In this document: positions 8,563 to 20,049 of the stretch, piece by piece
Layout: every line of letters begins with the position of its first letter
How positions within the stretch are numbered: the stretch's first letter is position 1
Assembly (NCBI RefSeq): GCF_013033355.1
Contig: NZ_WQDY01000010.1
Location: forward strand, 121,695-185,694
Source of the DNA: Ruegeria lacuscaerulensis
GTDB lineage: Bacteria; Pseudomonadota; Alphaproteobacteria; Rhodobacterales; Rhodobacteraceae
Length of the DNA: 64,000 nucleotides
Direction of reading: 5' to 3'
Translations under genes and position numbers: made by a program
The notes under the pieces: generated by a model
The model's database searches: none
The model's input: the letters and a program-made list of their open reading frames with translations, nothing else
Told to the model about the DNA's origin: nothing

Positions 8563-9153
8563 ATGACAAACGACCTGATAGCCAAAGCAGCCATCGACCG
8601 GCGACTGGCCGAGATCATCACCCCCGTGATCGAGGATCTGGGGTATGAGCTTGTCCGTATCCGCCTGATGAGCGGCAAGACCACCACGCTGCAGATCATG
8701 GCCGATAAGCCCGATGGCGGCATCGAAGTGGATGACTGCGCCGAGATTTCCAACGCCGTCAGCGCTTCGCTGGATGTCGAGGACCCGATTCTGGACGCCT
8801 ATACGCTTGAGGTGTCGAGCCCCGGTATCGACCGGCCTCTGACCCGTCTCAAGGATTTTGAGATGTTCGAAGGCTATGAGGCCAAGATCGAAACCGCCGA
8901 GCTGATCGACGGCCGTCGCCGCTTTAAGGGCGAATTGGCCGGGATCGAAGGGGATGAGGTTCTGATCAACATCCCCGAAGGGTCTGAGACGATCACAATC
9001 GGTCTGCAATTCGACTGGTTGAGCGACGCCAAGCTGGTTTTGACCGATGACCTGATCAAGGAAATGCTGCGCCAGCGCAAAGACGCCGGTGCCCTGAGCG
9101 AAAACGCTTTCGACGAGATTGAGACCGAAGGGTCCGAAGAGGAGACGAACTGA
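8563..9153 (+). CDS. rimP: Ribosome maturation factor RimP
   Basis: 196 residues. It assists assembly of the 30S subunit. The conserved parts are [53 protein letters not shown] and [14 protein letters not shown]. The acidic C-terminal tail ([12 protein letters not shown]) is longer than in many homologues. First gene of the classical rimP-nusA-ylxR-infB order; its stop overlaps the nusA start by one base (TGATG). Confidence 0.96.
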   Translation: MTNDLIAKAAIDRRLAEIITPVIEDLGYELVRIRLMSGKTTTLQIMADKPDGGIEVDDCAEISNAVSASLDVEDPILDAYTLEVSSPGIDRPLTRLKDFEMFEGYEAKIETAELIDGRRRFKGELAGIEGDEVLINIPEGSETITIGLQFDWLSDAKLVLTDDLIKEMLRQRKDAGALSENAFDEIETEGSEEETN

Positions 9154-10763
9154 TGGCAATCACCTCAGCCAACCAGCTGGAGCTGCTGCAGACCGCCGAG
9201 GCCGTGGCCCGCGAAAAGATGATCGACCCCGGTCTGGTTGTCGAAGCGATGGAAGAATCGCTCGCCCGCGCCGCCAAGAGCCGCTACGGCGCCGAGATGG
9301 ACATCCGTGTCAGCATCGACCGCAAGACAGGTAAGGCGACCTTTACCCGCGTCCGCACCGTTGTTGAGGATGAAGAGCTGGAAAACTATCAGGCCGAGTT
9401 CACTGTCGAACAAGCCAAGCAATATATGGAAAACCCCGAGGTCGGTGACGTCTTCGTCGAAGAAGTTCCCCCGGTTGAAATGGGCCGTATCGCAGCTCAA
9501 TCCGCCAAACAGGTGATTCTGCAGAAGGTCCGCGAAGCGGAACGTGATCGTCAGTACGAAGAATTCAAGGATCGCGCAGGCACCATCATCAACGGTGCGG
9601 TCAAGCGCGAAGAATTTGGCAATGTCATCGTCGATCTTGGCGGGGCCGAGGCCGTTCTGCGTCGCAACGACAAGATCGGCCGCGAAAGCTATCGCCCCAA
9701 CGACCGCGTGCGCGCCTACATCAAAGAGGTTCGCCGCGAGGTTCGTGGTCACCAGATCTTCCTGTCGCGCACCGCGCCGGAATTCATGGCCGAGCTGTTC
9801 AAGATGGAAGTGCCGGAAATCTATGACGGCATCATTGAGGTTAAGGCTGTGGCCCGCGACCCCGGTTCGCGCGCCAAGATTGCCGTGATCTCGTATGACG
9901 GCTCGATCGACCCTGTCGGTGCCTGTGTTGGTATGCGCGGCAGCCGTGTGCAGGCGGTTGTGAACGAACTGCAGGGTGAAAAGATCGACATCATCCCGTG
10001 GAACGAAGATCAGCCGACCTTCCTTGTGAACGCGCTTCAGCCTGCCGAAGTTTCTAAGGTGGTTCTGGACGAAGAAGCCGGTAAAATCGAAGTTGTGGTG
10101 CCTGAGGAGCAGCTCTCGCTGGCAATCGGCCGCCGCGGACAGAACGTGCGTCTGGCCAGCCAGCTGACCAATCTGGACATCGACATCATGACCGAGGCCG
10201 AAGAATCGGCACGTCGCCAGAAGGAATTCGAAGCCCGCACCCAGCTGTTCATGGAGACGCTGGATCTGGATGAATTCTTCGCGCAATTGCTGGTTTCCGA
10301 AGGCTTTACGAACCTTGAAGAGGTCGCCTATGTCGAGATCGACGAGCTGCTGGTGATCGACGGCGTCGATGAAGGCACCGCGCAGGAATTGCAGACCCGC
10401 GCGCGTGAATTCCTGGAAGCACAGGCCAAGGCGGCCCTGGATGCCGCCCGCGCGCTTGGCGCTGAGGACAGCCTTATTGAATTCGAAGGCCTCACACCCC
10501 AGATGGTAGAAGCGCTGGCCAAGGATGATGTGAAGACTTTGGAAGACTTCGCCACCTGCGCCGACTGGGAACTGGCCGGTGGCTGGACCACAGTCGACGG
10601 CGAGCGCATCAAGGATGATGGTGTACTTGAGCCTTTCGGCGTGACGCTGGAAGAGGCACAGGATCTGGTCATGACGGCACGCATCATGCTGGGCTGGGTT
10701 GATCCGGCCGAGCTGGAGCAGGCGGACGAAGAAGCCGAAGTCGAAGAGGAGGCCGAGGCCTGA
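9153..10763 (+). CDS. nusA: Transcription termination/antitermination protein NusA
   Basis: 536 residues. It binds RNA polymerase and nascent RNA to control pausing, termination and antitermination. Domain order is the N-terminal RNAP-binding domain (1-130), S1 (about 135-200, [27 protein letters not shown]), KH1 ([27 protein letters not shown]) and KH2 ([19 protein letters not shown]). C-terminal helix-hairpin repeats follow ([19 protein letters not shown] and a second diverged copy), ending in an acidic tail. Length and layout are normal for alphaproteobacteria. Confidence 0.97.
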   Translation: MAITSANQLELLQTAEAVAREKMIDPGLVVEAMEESLARAAKSRYGAEMDIRVSIDRKTGKATFTRVRTVVEDEELENYQAEFTVEQAKQYMENPEVGDVFVEEVPPVEMGRIAAQSAKQVILQKVREAERDRQYEEFKDRAGTIINGAVKREEFGNVIVDLGGAEAVLRRNDKIGRESYRPNDRVRAYIKEVRREVRGHQIFLSRTAPEFMAELFKMEVPEIYDGIIEVKAVARDPGSRAKIAVISYDGSIDPVGACVGMRGSRVQAVVNELQGEKIDIIPWNEDQPTFLVNALQPAEVSKVVLDEEAGKIEVVVPEEQLSLAIGRRGQNVRLASQLTNLDIDIMTEAEESARRQKEFEARTQLFMETLDLDEFFAQLLVSEGFTNLEEVAYVEIDELLVIDGVDEGTAQELQTRAREFLEAQAKAALDAARALGAEDSLIEFEGLTPQMVEALAKDDVKTLEDFATCADWELAGGWTTVDGERIKDDGVLEPFGVTLEEAQDLVMTARIMLGWVDPAELEQADEEAEVEEEAEA

Positions 10764-10787
10764 TCTCAGGGCCTCGGGGTTGCTGAC

Positions 10788-11411
10788 ATGGGTCGCGGTG
10801 GCGTCCATAAGGATCGGTCGGACGGACCCGAACGCAAGTGCATCGCCACGGGCGAGGCTCAGCCCAAATATGGGCTGATCCGCTTTGTAATGGGTCCGGA
10901 CGGTCAGGTCTTTCCCGATGTTGCGGCGAAATTGCCGGGGCGCGGGGTCTATGTGGCGGCGGATCGCGCCGCGCTGGACAAGGCCGTTGGCAAAAAGCTG
11001 TTCTCGCGCGGGTTCAAGACGCAGGCGACTGCGCAAACGGACCTGGCGGATGAGGTTGAAAAGCAAGTCGCGCGGCGGGTGATCGAGTTGATTAGCCTGG
11101 CGCGCAAGTCCGGTGACGCGGTCGCTGGGTATGAAAAGGTCAAGACGTGGCTGGACCGGGAAGAGGCTCAGGTACTGATTCAGGCCAGCGATGGATCGGG
11201 GCGCGGCAAGTCGAAACTCAGCACGCCGCACTTCGGAAAATACATCGGATGGCTGACAGCGGACGAGTTGGGGGCGGCATTTGGGCGCCAAACCGTGATT
11301 CATGCGGCGCTGGCCTCTGGCGGACTCGCCAAACGTGTTGTAGAGGAAGCGCAGCGCCTGCGTGGCTTGCGCGAAACGGATGACGGCGGCAAGGGCCGCA
11401 CGGAAGGGTAA
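10788..11411 (+). CDS. YlxR domain / L7Ae-like RNA-binding protein
   Basis: 207 residues in two parts. The N-terminal YlxR (DUF448) domain has the signature [25 protein letters not shown] and [21 protein letters not shown]-terminal L7Ae/L30e-like region contains [25 protein letters not shown] and [18 protein letters not shown]. This fusion is usual in alphaproteobacteria, where the gene sits between nusA and infB as here. A nucleic-acid-binding role is expected; in Bacillus the YlxR homologue (RnpM) modulates RNase P, which may not carry over. Confidence 0.92.
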   Translation: MGRGGVHKDRSDGPERKCIATGEAQPKYGLIRFVMGPDGQVFPDVAAKLPGRGVYVAADRAALDKAVGKKLFSRGFKTQATAQTDLADEVEKQVARRVIELISLARKSGDAVAGYEKVKTWLDREEAQVLIQASDGSGRGKSKLSTPHFGKYIGWLTADELGAAFGRQTVIHAALASGGLAKRVVEEAQRLRGLRETDDGGKGRTEG

Positions 11412-11419
11412 GAAGCTTT

Positions 11420-13894
11420 ATGAGCGATAGTGACGGCAAAAAGACATTGGGTCTTCGTGGCGGGGCACGCCCCGGAAATGTGAAACAGAGTTTCAGCCAC
11501 GGACGCACCAAGAATGTCGTGGTGGAAACCAAACGCAAACGCGTGGTGGTCCCCAAGCCGGGTGCCGGAAAGCCGGGTGGCGGAGCAACGCCCTCGGGCG
11601 ATCCGTCGCGCCGTCCTGCCGGGATCTCCGACGCCGAAATGGCACGCCGGATGAAGGCGCTGCAGGCCGCCAAGGCGCGCGAGGCCGAAGAGGCCGCCGC
11701 CCGCGAGGCTGCTGAAAGAGCGCGTGAAGAAGAACGCGCCCGTCGCCGTGCCGAGCAGGAAGCCAAGGAACGCGAACAGCGCGAGGCCGAAGAGAAAGCC
11801 CGCGCCAAGGCCGAAGAGGAAGAGCGCAAGCGCAAAGAGGCAGAAGAAGCTGCCAAACGCGCGGCTGCCGCCCCGGCCCCGGAAGAGCCTAAAGCGGCCC
11901 GCAGCCCGGCCAGCAAGCCTGCGCCTGCGGCTGCTCCGCGCAAGCAGGACCGCGAGCGTGATCAGCGTGGTCGCGGCAAAGGCCGCGACGACAACCGCCG
12001 TTCGGGCAAGCTGACACTGGGTCAGGCCACTGGTGGCGAGGGCAACCGCCAACGCTCGATGGCTGCGATGAAGCGCAAGCAAGAGCGCGCGCGTCAGAAA
12101 GCCATGGGTGGTTCGGTTGAACGCGAAAAGGTGATCCGCGACGTTCAGTTGCCCGAGGCGATCATGGTCTCGGAACTGGCCAACCGTATGGCCGAGCGTG
12201 TGGCTGACGTTGTCAAATCGCTGATGCAGATGGGTATGATGGTCACGCAGAACCAGACCATCGACGCTGATACTGCGGAACTGATCATCGAAGAGTTTGG
12301 CCACAAGGTCACTCGTGTTTCGGACTCGGACGTTGAAGACGTCATCAAAGAGGTCGAAGACAGCGAAGACGATCTGCAGCCGCGTCCGCCGGTCATCACC
12401 ATCATGGGTCACGTTGACCATGGTAAGACCTCACTGCTGGATGCAATCCGCGACGCGCGCGTTGTGGCCGGTGAGGCCGGTGGTATCACCCAGCATATCG
12501 GCGCCTATCAGGTGAAAACCGAAGGCGGCACCACGCTGACCTTCCTGGACACTCCGGGCCACGCGGCGTTTACGTCTATGCGCTCGCGCGGTGCTCAGGT
12601 CACGGATATCGTGGTTCTGGTGGTTGCGGCGGATGACGCCGTGATGCCCCAGACGATCGAGGCGATCAACCACGCCAAAGCGGCCGGCGTGCCGATGATC
12701 GTGGCGATCAACAAGGTCGACAAGCCGGATGCCAATCCGGACAAGGTGCGTACCGATCTGCTGCAGCATGAAGTGATCGTCGAGAAAATGTCGGGTGAGG
12801 TTCAGGACGTTGAAGTCTCTGCTATCACCGGTCAGGGTCTGGATGAGCTGCTGGAGGCCATCGCGCTGCAATCCGAGATTCTGGAACTGAAAGCAAACCC
12901 CGACCGCGCCGCCCAAGGTGCCGTGATCGAGGCGCAGCTGGACGTGGGCCGTGGCCCCGTCGCCACCGTTCTGGTTCAGACCGGCACGCTGCGTCAGGGC
13001 GATATCTTCGTTGTGGGTGAGCAATACGGTAAGGTCCGTGCGCTGATTAACGACAAGGGCGACCGCGTGAAGGAAGCTGGCCCCTCGGTTCCGGTCGAGG
13101 TTCTGGGTCTGAACGGCACACCCGAAGCGGGCGACGTTCTGAACGTGACCGAGACCGAAGCACAAGCCCGTGAGATCGCCGAATACCGCGAACAGGCCGC
13201 CAAGGACAAACGTGCTGCCGCTGGCGCTGCAACGACCCTTGAGCAGCTGATGCAGAAGGCCAAGGAAGACGAGAACGTCAACGAACTGCCAATTCTGATG
13301 AAAGCAGACGTTCAGGGCTCGGCTGAGGCCATCGTTCAGGCGATGGAGAAAATCGGCAACGATGAGGTACGCGTGCGCGTGCTGCACTCTGGCGTTGGTG
13401 CGATTACCGAGACTGATGTCGGCCTTGCCGAAGCATCCGGTGCACCTATCCTCGGCTTCAACGTCCGTGCGAACGCCTCGGCGCGGAACACTGCGAACCA
13501 GAAGGGTGTGGAAATCCGCTATTACTCGGTAATCTATGACCTCGTGGATGACGTGAAAGCGGCAGCCTCGGGCCTGCTGAGCGCCGAGATCCGCGAAAAG
13601 TTCATCGGTTACGCCGAGATCCGCGAAGTCTTCAAGGTCACCGGCGTCGGCAAGGTTGCTGGCTGTCTGGTCACCGAGGGTGTGGCCCGTCGTTCCGCGG
13701 GCGTCCGCCTGCTGCGCGACAACGTGGTGATTCACGAAGGCACGCTGAAGACGCTCAAGCGCTTCAAAGACGAAGTGGCCGAGGTTCAGTCGGGTCAGGA
13801 ATGCGGTATGGCGTTCGAAAACTACGACGATATCCGCGCGGGCGACGTGATCGAAATCTTCGAGCGCGAAGAGGTCACGCGGACGCTAGATTGA
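11420..13894 (+). CDS. infB: Translation initiation factor IF-2
   Basis: 824 residues. A GTPase that brings fMet-tRNA to the 30S subunit and promotes subunit joining. A long charged N-terminal region rich in E/A/R (about residues 70-210) is a predicted helical, low-complexity linker. Then come the G domain with G1 GHVDHGKT (about 330-337), G3 DTPGHAAF and G4 NKVD, and domains II-IV with [11 protein letters not shown] and [15 protein letters not shown]. It ends [14 protein letters not shown]. It starts 8 bases after the ylxR stop and a strong terminator follows. Confidence 0.97.
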   Translation: MSDSDGKKTLGLRGGARPGNVKQSFSHGRTKNVVVETKRKRVVVPKPGAGKPGGGATPSGDPSRRPAGISDAEMARRMKALQAAKAREAEEAAAREAAERAREEERARRRAEQEAKEREQREAEEKARAKAEEEERKRKEAEEAAKRAAAAPAPEEPKAARSPASKPAPAAAPRKQDRERDQRGRGKGRDDNRRSGKLTLGQATGGEGNRQRSMAAMKRKQERARQKAMGGSVEREKVIRDVQLPEAIMVSELANRMAERVADVVKSLMQMGMMVTQNQTIDADTAELIIEEFGHKVTRVSDSDVEDVIKEVEDSEDDLQPRPPVITIMGHVDHGKTSLLDAIRDARVVAGEAGGITQHIGAYQVKTEGGTTLTFLDTPGHAAFTSMRSRGAQVTDIVVLVVAADDAVMPQTIEAINHAKAAGVPMIVAINKVDKPDANPDKVRTDLLQHEVIVEKMSGEVQDVEVSAITGQGLDELLEAIALQSEILELKANPDRAAQGAVIEAQLDVGRGPVATVLVQTGTLRQGDIFVVGEQYGKVRALINDKGDRVKEAGPSVPVEVLGLNGTPEAGDVLNVTETEAQAREIAEYREQAAKDKRAAAGAATTLEQLMQKAKEDENVNELPILMKADVQGSAEAIVQAMEKIGNDEVRVRVLHSGVGAITETDVGLAEASGAPILGFNVRANASARNTANQKGVEIRYYSVIYDLVDDVKAAASGLLSAEIREKFIGYAEIREVFKVTGVGKVAGCLVTEGVARRSAGVRLLRDNVVIHEGTLKTLKRFKDEVAEVQSGQECGMAFENYDDIRAGDVIEIFEREEVTRTLD

Positions 13895-13916
13895 TCCGCT
13901 ACGGTAAAGAAATCAG

Positions 13917-13952
13917 AAAACAGCGGTCCTTTGGGGCCGCTGTTTTTCTTTT
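13917..13952 (+). terminator. Rho-independent terminator of the nusA-infB operon
   Basis: AAAACAGCGG and CCGCTGTTTT pair around TCCTTTGGGG (loop partly closable), followed by a T-rich tract. The next 250 bases up to the caspase-like gene show no further gene. Confidence 0.92.
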
Positions 13953-14203
13953 GGGGGGTTACAGCGAAGAAATTCGGGGCTTTCTGGGTACATTTAGTGC
14001 ACTCAAGCAAAGCATCCTTGCACTCGTTCCAATCAACACTCACCTGAATTCGACAGGGCGAGGCATAGTTGTCCTAAACATATAGACACTGGATGCTTGG
14101 GTCTGATTTGTTACGCATAAAGACCGAGAGAACGTACAACTGCTATCGGCTAGGAAGAGATCGGTTGACGTCTTTGGTTTGATATAACTCGGAGATTCAA
14201 TTG

Positions 14204-14968
14204 ATGCGTTTTCTTGCGGTATTCCTCTTCTTCATCGCGCTGTCCGTTGGGCCGTCTGCTGCGCACGAACGGTTTGCTTTGGTGATCGGCAATGCCGGTT
14301 ACACAAGTGTCCCGGCGCTTGATAATCCCGTGAACGATGCGCGCCTGATGAGCGATGAGTTACGGGGCGCAGGATTTGAGGTCACGACGCTGACAGATGT
14401 GAGCCTTGATGAGATGACGGGTGAAGTTGATACGTTTGCCAGCAAGGTACGTGCGGCGGGGTCCGAGGCGCTGGCTGTGTTCTACTTCGCGGGGCACGGC
14501 GTACGCAGTGATGGTTTTAACTACCTTCTTCCCCTTGATGTAAACATTCAGTCCGAGGCCGACATTGCAGGCCAAGCTGTTCCGGCAGAATGGGTTCTGG
14601 ACCGCATTCATACACCACAGGCGGTTAGCGTTATGATTTTGGATGCCTGTCGCGACAATCCGTTTGGTGGCCAATCGGACGTGAATCTGGATGTGGGGGA
14701 TGGTCTTGCACGTATGACTGCGCGCACCAACAATCTGATCGCGTATGCGACAGGGCCCGGCGAAGTTGCCTTGGACGGGACCGGAACAAACAGCCCTTAC
14801 ACCGCCGCGATTGCGCGTGCCATCAGAACCTCGGGCCGGCCTTTGGAACAGATGTTCGAACAGGTGCGCACGGATGTGATCAGTGAAACGGATGGCATCC
14901 AGACCCCTTGGGCGCGGTCGTCGTTGAATACAACGATCGGTATGAAAGACCCGACAGCGTCGCAATAG
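14204..14968 (+). CDS. Exported caspase-like (C14) peptidase
   Basis: 254 residues from the ATG at 14204 (CGGAGA site upstream). Signal peptide MRFLAVFLFFIALSVGPSAA, then ERFALVIGNAGYTSVPALDNPVNDARLMSDELRGAGFEV, the first strand and helix of the caspase-hemoglobinase fold. The catalytic dyad is present: H98 in FYFAGHGVRSDGFNYLLP and C149 in MILDACRDNPF. Such orthocaspases/metacaspase-like proteases cleave after basic residues, but the substrate here is unknown. It consists of the p20-like domain only, with no repeat or effector domain. Monocistronic: convergent with kynB. Confidence 0.88.
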   Translation: MRFLAVFLFFIALSVGPSAAHERFALVIGNAGYTSVPALDNPVNDARLMSDELRGAGFEVTTLTDVSLDEMTGEVDTFASKVRAAGSEALAVFYFAGHGVRSDGFNYLLPLDVNIQSEADIAGQAVPAEWVLDRIHTPQAVSVMILDACRDNPFGGQSDVNLDVGDGLARMTARTNNLIAYATGPGEVALDGTGTNSPYTAAIARAIRTSGRPLEQMFEQVRTDVISETDGIQTPWARSSLNTTIGMKDPTASQ

Positions 14969-15042
14969 GGAAAACGGCCGTAATCAGCACGACAGGGCAA
15001 GGCAGATAGTTACCCAATTTGTCCGAAACCCCGACCGTATCC

Positions 15043-15870
15043 CTAACGCGGTGCTGCCAAGAACGTTGCCGGATGCATGATGATGTCAAAATGCTGCACC
15101 CCATTTTGCAGATCGAAGCTGACCGAATGCCCGGCCTTTCGAAGCAACTCGGCATAGTCTCGGCTTTGACGGATGAATTCGGGTGTGTCGCGCTCACCCA
15201 CGGTCACGCGATAGCGGGGGCCGGGGGCCGGAAGGTGCCGGATGGGCGACAGGTCGTGCACCTCAACTGGTGTCAGTTGTAAGGGTTCGTTCACAGGCGT
15301 TAGACTGATCGGTTCCAGATCATAGACGCCGCTGATCAGGATCACGTCGCGCACCCGCAGCCCCGCGCGGGCCAGCGCATCGGCTGAGGTCGCCATGACC
15401 ATACTCGCCAGTTGCGCCCCTGCACTGTGGCCGGACAGGGTGACTCGTGACGGATCAAACCCCAAGTCAGGCGCGTTGGCGGCTAACCAAAGCAGGGCGT
15501 TTCGGCACTCGTCGATCATGTCACCGATCCGCGCATCTGGGGCCAGTGTGTAATTGAGAGTCGCAAAGGAGTACTCGGCTTCAACCAACGCAGGGGCCAT
15601 CATTGCCGATTCGCGCTGACTTAGGGCTTGCCAATATCCTCCGTGGATGAACACATGCAGTGGCGCACCTGCGCCTTTCGCGGGGAAGAAATCCAGAACC
15701 TGTGCGGTACTGTCCCCGTATGAAACGTTGCCGATCACATCCATCTGCGCCCGGTACTGCGCACTGAGCGCGGCGTAACTGTTCAGATAGGGTGTCAAGT
15801 CGCCGCCGATCATCGACCGGGGAGAGTATTCCTGATCCAGTTCGGCCTGGGTGAAACCTCGGTACAGCAT
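15043..15870 (-). CDS. kynB: Alpha/beta hydrolase, probable N-formylkynurenine formamidase
   Basis: 275 residues. Visible hydrolase elements are HVFIHGGYWQALSQ (oxyanion HGGYW, 76-80), the nucleophile elbow LSGHSAGAQLA with Ser149, and a late His in NGVQHFDII. The HGGYWQ form is that of the arylformamidase/AFMID-like esterases that hydrolyse N-formylkynurenine. The gene follows kynA after 3 bases in the same operon, which supports the assignment. It is unrelated to the metal-dependent KynB family, so the symbol denotes the function rather than homology to that family. Confidence 0.85.
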   Translation of the reverse strand: MLYRGFTQAELDQEYSPRSMIGGDLTPYLNSYAALSAQYRAQMDVIGNVSYGDSTAQVLDFFPAKGAGAPLHVFIHGGYWQALSQRESAMMAPALVEAEYSFATLNYTLAPDARIGDMIDECRNALLWLAANAPDLGFDPSRVTLSGHSAGAQLASMVMATSADALARAGLRVRDVILISGVYDLEPISLTPVNEPLQLTPVEVHDLSPIRHLPAPGPRYRVTVGERDTPEFIRQSRDYAELLRKAGHSVSFDLQNGVQHFDIIMHPATFLAAPR

Positions 15871-15873
15871 GGG

Positions 15874-16755
15874 CTACTCCTGATCCGCATACATCAATTC
15901 GGTGCGCACATCGTAGAGATCATGAAAGAACCGCAAATCCAAGGCTTTGCGCAGGAAGGACACGCCGCTGGACCCGCCAGTGCCGGGTTGGTTTCCAATT
16001 ACACGCTCGACCGCGGTGACATGGTCAAAGCGCCAGCGCTGGAACAGCGATTCCACATCCATCAGTTTTTCGGCCAGCGCATACAGATCCCAGTGCTTAT
16101 CCGTGTTGCGGAACACTTGCACCCACAGTTTCACAACACGCGGATCACCTGAATAGGGCTGCGCATAGTCGCGGTTCAGCAGGTCATCGGGAACATCAAA
16201 TCCTTGCCGCGCCATCATCTGCAGCACTTCGTCATAGAGCGAAGGTTTGGTCAGCGCGGCGGTCAGCATCTGCATCACTTCGGGGTCATGTGCGTGCACT
16301 TTCAGGGTCGCGGCGTCCTTGTTGCCCAGAATGAACTCGATCTGGCGGTAGCCATAGCTTTGGAACCCCGATGAGCTGCCAAGGGCCTGCCGGAAGGTCA
16401 TGTAATCGGCCGGGGTCATGGTCAGCAGGGTTTCCCACGCGGCGATCAACTGCCGCTGGATTGCCTTCACCCGGTCAAGGTTTTTCATTGCCGGGCCGAA
16501 GTCGTCCTGTTGCAGAAAGTGGCGCACCTCGACCAGTTGGTGGTGCATCAGCTTCAGCCACAACTCGCTGACCTGATGGATGATGATGAAAAGCATCTCA
16601 TCGGGTTGGGCCGGGTCTTGAAAGGTTTTCTGCAGGTTCAACAGCGTCTTGAGCTGAAGGAAGTCACCATAGCTCTTGCGGTGCGTCTGGGTGAAATCGG
16701 TCACAAGGGATGCTTCGATTCCACGTTCCAGATATCTGTCAGTCTTGTCGCTCAT
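15874..16755 (-). CDS. kynA: Tryptophan 2,3-dioxygenase
   Basis: 293 residues from the ATG at 16755 (AAGGGGGCG just upstream), preferred over a non-ATG start 51 bases further up. The heme enzyme opens the indole ring of tryptophan to give N-formylkynurenine. Family strings are SYGDFLQLKTLLNLQ, DEMLFIIIHQVSELWLKLMHHQL, GSSSGFQSYGYRQIEFILGNK and GTGGSSGVSFLRKAL. It is the first gene of a two-gene kynA-kynB transcript. Kynureninase (kynU) is not in the window. Confidence 0.96.
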   Translation of the reverse strand: MSDKTDRYLERGIEASLVTDFTQTHRKSYGDFLQLKTLLNLQKTFQDPAQPDEMLFIIIHQVSELWLKLMHHQLVEVRHFLQQDDFGPAMKNLDRVKAIQRQLIAAWETLLTMTPADYMTFRQALGSSSGFQSYGYRQIEFILGNKDAATLKVHAHDPEVMQMLTAALTKPSLYDEVLQMMARQGFDVPDDLLNRDYAQPYSGDPRVVKLWVQVFRNTDKHWDLYALAEKLMDVESLFQRWRFDHVTAVERVIGNQPGTGGSSGVSFLRKALDLRFFHDLYDVRTELMYADQE

Positions 16756-16818
16756 GACGCCCCCTTGATGCGGTATTTCGCACCTGTCTAAGCCGTCATT
16801 TTGCAACTATCCAGCGCG

Positions 16819-17862
16819 TCAGGTCCAGTCTAGCACCACCTTGCCCGATTGGCCGGATTTCATCGCGGCGAAGCCGTCGGCAAAGTCGTCGACTTTCATT
16901 TGGTGCGTAATCACCCGGCTGACATCCAGACCGTTCTGCAGCATGGCGATCATCTTGTACCAGGTCTCGAACATCTCGCGGCCATAGACGCCCTTGATGG
17001 TGATCGCCTTGAATACAATGCGCGACCAGTCCACGGGGGATTTGCCTGGCGGAATCCCCAGCAGAGCGATCTTGCCGCCCATCACCAGCGCCTCGACCAT
17101 CTGGTCCAGCGCGGCTTGCGAGCCGGACATTTCCAACCCCACATCGAACCCCTGCGTCATACCAAGATCCGTGATGACATCTTGCAGGTCTTCCTTCGAG
17201 ACATCGACAGCTCGCACGGTTGGCACCACATGTTCGGCCAGTTTCAGGCGGTCGGGATTGATATCGGTGATCACCACATGGCGCGCGCCGGCATGGCGGG
17301 CCACGGCTGCGGCCATTATGCCGATGGGACCAGCGCCGGTGATCAGAACATCCTCGCCCAGCAAATCAAAGCTGAGCGCGGTGTGAACGGCATTGCCCAA
17401 CGGATCGAGGATGGCCCCGATCTCATCCGGGATATCGTCGGGCAGCGGCACCACGTTAAAGGCGGGCAGCTTCAGGTATTGGGCAAAGGCACCCTGTTCG
17501 TTCACGCCAATTCCGCGCGTGCCGGGGTCCAGATGGAACTTGCCCGCGCGGCTTTGGCGACTGTCGTTGGTGATCAGATGCCCCTCGCCCGAGCATCTTT
17601 GACCGACTGCCAGACCGGTCACGTTGCGCCCCAATTCCACGATCTCACCGGCGAATTCATGGCCAGTGATCATAGGAACCGGCACCGTGGCCGAGGCCCA
17701 TTCATCCCAGTTCCAGATATGAATGTCGGTGCCGCAGATGCCAGTCTTGTTGATGCGGATCAGAACTTCATCCGGGCCGATCTCGGGTACCGGGGCCTGT
17801 ACCATCCACAGCCCCTCTTCGGGTTTGGATTTCTCAAGCGCTTTCATGGTGTTGGGTCGCAT
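16819..17862 (-). CDS. tdh: L-threonine 3-dehydrogenase
   Basis: 347 residues. A zinc- and NAD-dependent medium-chain dehydrogenase that oxidises threonine to 2-amino-3-ketobutyrate, which Kbl then splits. The catalytic zinc ligands are visible: C43 ([11 protein letters not shown]) and H68-E69 ([14 protein letters not shown]). The NAD-binding [18 protein letters not shown] is also present. The ATG at 17862 has GGGAG upstream; a second ATG lies five codons in. Last gene of the kbl / PLP enzyme / tdh run, 4 bases after the preceding stop. Confidence 0.96.
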   Translation of the reverse strand: MRPNTMKALEKSKPEEGLWMVQAPVPEIGPDEVLIRINKTGICGTDIHIWNWDEWASATVPVPMITGHEFAGEIVELGRNVTGLAVGQRCSGEGHLITNDSRQSRAGKFHLDPGTRGIGVNEQGAFAQYLKLPAFNVVPLPDDIPDEIGAILDPLGNAVHTALSFDLLGEDVLITGAGPIGIMAAAVARHAGARHVVITDINPDRLKLAEHVVPTVRAVDVSKEDLQDVITDLGMTQGFDVGLEMSGSQAALDQMVEALVMGGKIALLGIPPGKSPVDWSRIVFKAITIKGVYGREMFETWYKMIAMLQNGLDVSRVITHQMKVDDFADGFAAMKSGQSGKVVLDWT

Positions 17863-17866
17863 CGGA

Positions 17867-18817
17867 TTACTCCCACAAATCGGTCGACAGGTATTTCAAC
17901 CCGCTGTCACACATCACAATCGCAACGCAGCCGCCCTTTTCCGGGCCGCGCAGCAGCTGGATCGCGCCGGCGAGGTTCGCACCTGCCGAGTAGCCCGCGA
18001 AAATGCCTTCGGTTCGGGCCAGTAACCGCGCCCCATCCCGCGCCGCGTCGCCTGACACGGACAGATGCCCCGCCAAAGAGGTGCCGTTCAGATGAACCAG
18101 ATCACCCATTGCGTATCCGCCACCCTGAATTGGGTGATCGGGGTTGGTGATGGCTTCGCCAGCGATGGCCCGTGCGCCTTCGGGTTCCACGGCATAGCAG
18201 CGTACGCCATGCGGCGTCAGATAGGCGGCGGCCCCGGCCAGAGTACCGCCAGAGCCCGCAAAATCGCAAAAGGCCGTGACGGTGCCGCCGGATTGCTCCC
18301 AGAATTCGGGTCCAGTGCCGGTTGCGTGGGATTTGGGATTGCCGGAATGGCCGAATTGATCGGCCCGGAAGGCGTTACGCTCGGCCGTGATGCGTTGCGC
18401 GGCCTCGTCCACCAACGCCAGATCCGCGCCCGAAACCTCGCCGGATTTGCTGCCCTCGGCTTGCGGCACGATCACAACTTCTGCCCCAAGGGCGCGCATC
18501 ATCCGCGCCCGCTCGACCGAGTTTCCCGCGCTCATCACCGCAACAAAAGGATGCCCCAGAATACCGCAGACAATCGCCAACCCGGTGCCCATGTTGCCCG
18601 AGGTCAGCTCAACGACCGTCTGCCCCGTTGATAGGGTGCCATCTGCGCGGGCCAGTTCGATGATTGACCTTGCGGCGCGGTCCTTTTTCGAGAGCCCCGG
18701 CAACAGGTAATCCAGCTTGGCCAGAATGCGGCCATCTAGACCTAGGTGCTGACAAACCCGCGACAGGTCTACAAGCGGGGTATTCCCAATCGCGTCGATT
18801 ACTGAGGGCAGGATCAC
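17867..18817 (-). CDS. Cysteine-synthase-like PLP enzyme (fold type II)
   Basis: 316 residues from a GTG that overlaps the kbl stop (GTGA). The fold type II beta-family pattern is clear: [12 protein letters not shown], the PLP lysine in [11 protein letters not shown] (K44 or K45), [19 protein letters not shown], and a glycine-rich phosphate loop [12 protein letters not shown]. Sequence places it with the O-acetylserine sulfhydrylase/cystathionine-synthase-like enzymes. Its position between kbl and tdh suggests a job in threonine, serine or glycine metabolism rather than bulk cysteine synthesis, but the substrate cannot be read from sequence. Confidence 0.85.
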   Translation of the reverse strand: MILPSVIDAIGNTPLVDLSRVCQHLGLDGRILAKLDYLLPGLSKKDRAARSIIELARADGTLSTGQTVVELTSGNMGTGLAIVCGILGHPFVAVMSAGNSVERARMMRALGAEVVIVPQAEGSKSGEVSGADLALVDEAAQRITAERNAFRADQFGHSGNPKSHATGTGPEFWEQSGGTVTAFCDFAGSGGTLAGAAAYLTPHGVRCYAVEPEGARAIAGEAITNPDHPIQGGGYAMGDLVHLNGTSLAGHLSVSGDAARDGARLLARTEGIFAGYSAGANLAGAIQLLRGPEKGGCVAIVMCDSGLKYLSTDLWE

Positions 18818-20001
18818 GAAATCACTCCCAATTCCTTGCCGACCTTGCCAAACGCGGCCAAGGCGCGGTCCAACTCGTCGCGGGTCAACGCTGCATTCAT
18901 CTGGGTTCTGATCCGCGCCTGCCCGCGAGGGACAACCGGGAAGAAAAAGCCCGAGACATAGACACCCTCGTCAAACAGCCTGTTGGCCATCTCCTGCGCT
19001 AGCGTCGCCTCACCCAGCATCACCGGGATGATCGGGTGTTCGCCGGGCAGCAGGTCAAAGCCCAGTTTTTCCAGACCTTCCCGCCAGTAATTTGCGTTTT
19101 CAAACAGCCGAGTACGCAGGTCCGCACCTTCTTCGACAAGGCGAATTGCCTCAAGCCCGGCTGCGACAATCGACGGCGGCAGCGAGTTCGAGAACAGATA
19201 GGGCCGCGCCCGCTGCCGCAGCAGGTCGATCACTGGCTGCGGCCCTGCGATATAACCGCCGATTGCCCCCCCAAGTGCCTTGCCCAAGGTTCCCGTCAGA
19301 ATATCCACCTCGACACCGAAATGATCCGGCGTACCCGCCCCGTTTGGCCCCATGAAGCCGGTCGAGTGGCAGTCATCCACCATGACAATGGCGTCGTATT
19401 CCTTGGCCAGCCGTGTGATTTCGGGCAGGTTCGCCAGATAGCCGTCCATGGAGAACACGCCGTCTGTCGCGATCATGACATGGCGCGCGCCCTCGTTGCG
19501 GGCGTGTTTCAGCGTCTCTTCCAGCTCTTTCATGTCATTATTGGCATAGCGGTAGCGTTTCGCTTTGCACAGCCGCACGCCATCGATGATCGAGGCATGG
19601 TTCAAGCTGTCCGAGATAATAGCGTCCTCGGGGCCCAGCAGCGGCTCGAACAGCCCGCCATTGGCGTCAAAACAGGCGGCAAACAGGATCGCGTCATCCT
19701 TGTTGAGGAATTGCGCCAGCTTCTGCTCCAACTCGCGATGAATATCCTGCGTGCCGCAGATGAACCGGACCGAGGCCATGCCGAACCCTTTGGGCTCCAT
19801 CGCGCCGATGGCCGCGTCGATCAGGGCCGGATGATCGGCCAGACCCAGATAGTTGTTGGCGCACAGGTTGATGACCTGCCGGTCGCCCACCGTAATTTCA
19901 CCGCCCTGAGGCGAGGTGATCATGCGTTCGCGTTTATACAGACCCTCGGATTCGATCTGTGCAAGGGTATCCGAGATGTGAGTCAGGAATGCATCTGCCA
20001 T
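18814..20001 (-). CDS. kbl: 2-amino-3-ketobutyrate CoA ligase (glycine C-acetyltransferase)
   Basis: 395 residues from the ATG at 20001 ([11 protein letters not shown]); an upstream start would overlap the promoter. A fold type I PLP enzyme that converts 2-amino-3-ketobutyrate and CoA to glycine and acetyl-CoA. Landmarks are [62 protein letters not shown] and the PLP lysine motif GTLGKALGG. First gene of the threonine degradation operon, about 110 bases downstream of the XRE-cupin regulator gene on the same strand. Confidence 0.96.
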   Translation of the reverse strand: MADAFLTHISDTLAQIESEGLYKRERMITSPQGGEITVGDRQVINLCANNYLGLADHPALIDAAIGAMEPKGFGMASVRFICGTQDIHRELEQKLAQFLNKDDAILFAACFDANGGLFEPLLGPEDAIISDSLNHASIIDGVRLCKAKRYRYANNDMKELEETLKHARNEGARHVMIATDGVFSMDGYLANLPEITRLAKEYDAIVMVDDCHSTGFMGPNGAGTPDHFGVEVDILTGTLGKALGGAIGGYIAGPQPVIDLLRQRARPYLFSNSLPPSIVAAGLEAIRLVEEGADLRTRLFENANYWREGLEKLGFDLLPGEHPIIPVMLGEATLAQEMANRLFDEGVYVSGFFFPVVPRGQARIRTQMNAALTRDELDRALAAFGKVGKELGVIS

Positions 20002-20049
20002 GGCGGTCTCCGTTACTGTGAGTCGCACGTCTAACATAACGGAAAAGAT

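Noticed and set aside
9165..11303. 712-codon open frame on the minus strand over nusA/ylxR
   Set aside because: Antisense shadow of high-GC coding sequence; no family resemblance, no ribosome site, and nusA is certain.
12431..13735. 434-codon minus-strand frame over infB
   Set aside because: Shadow of infB, composition only.
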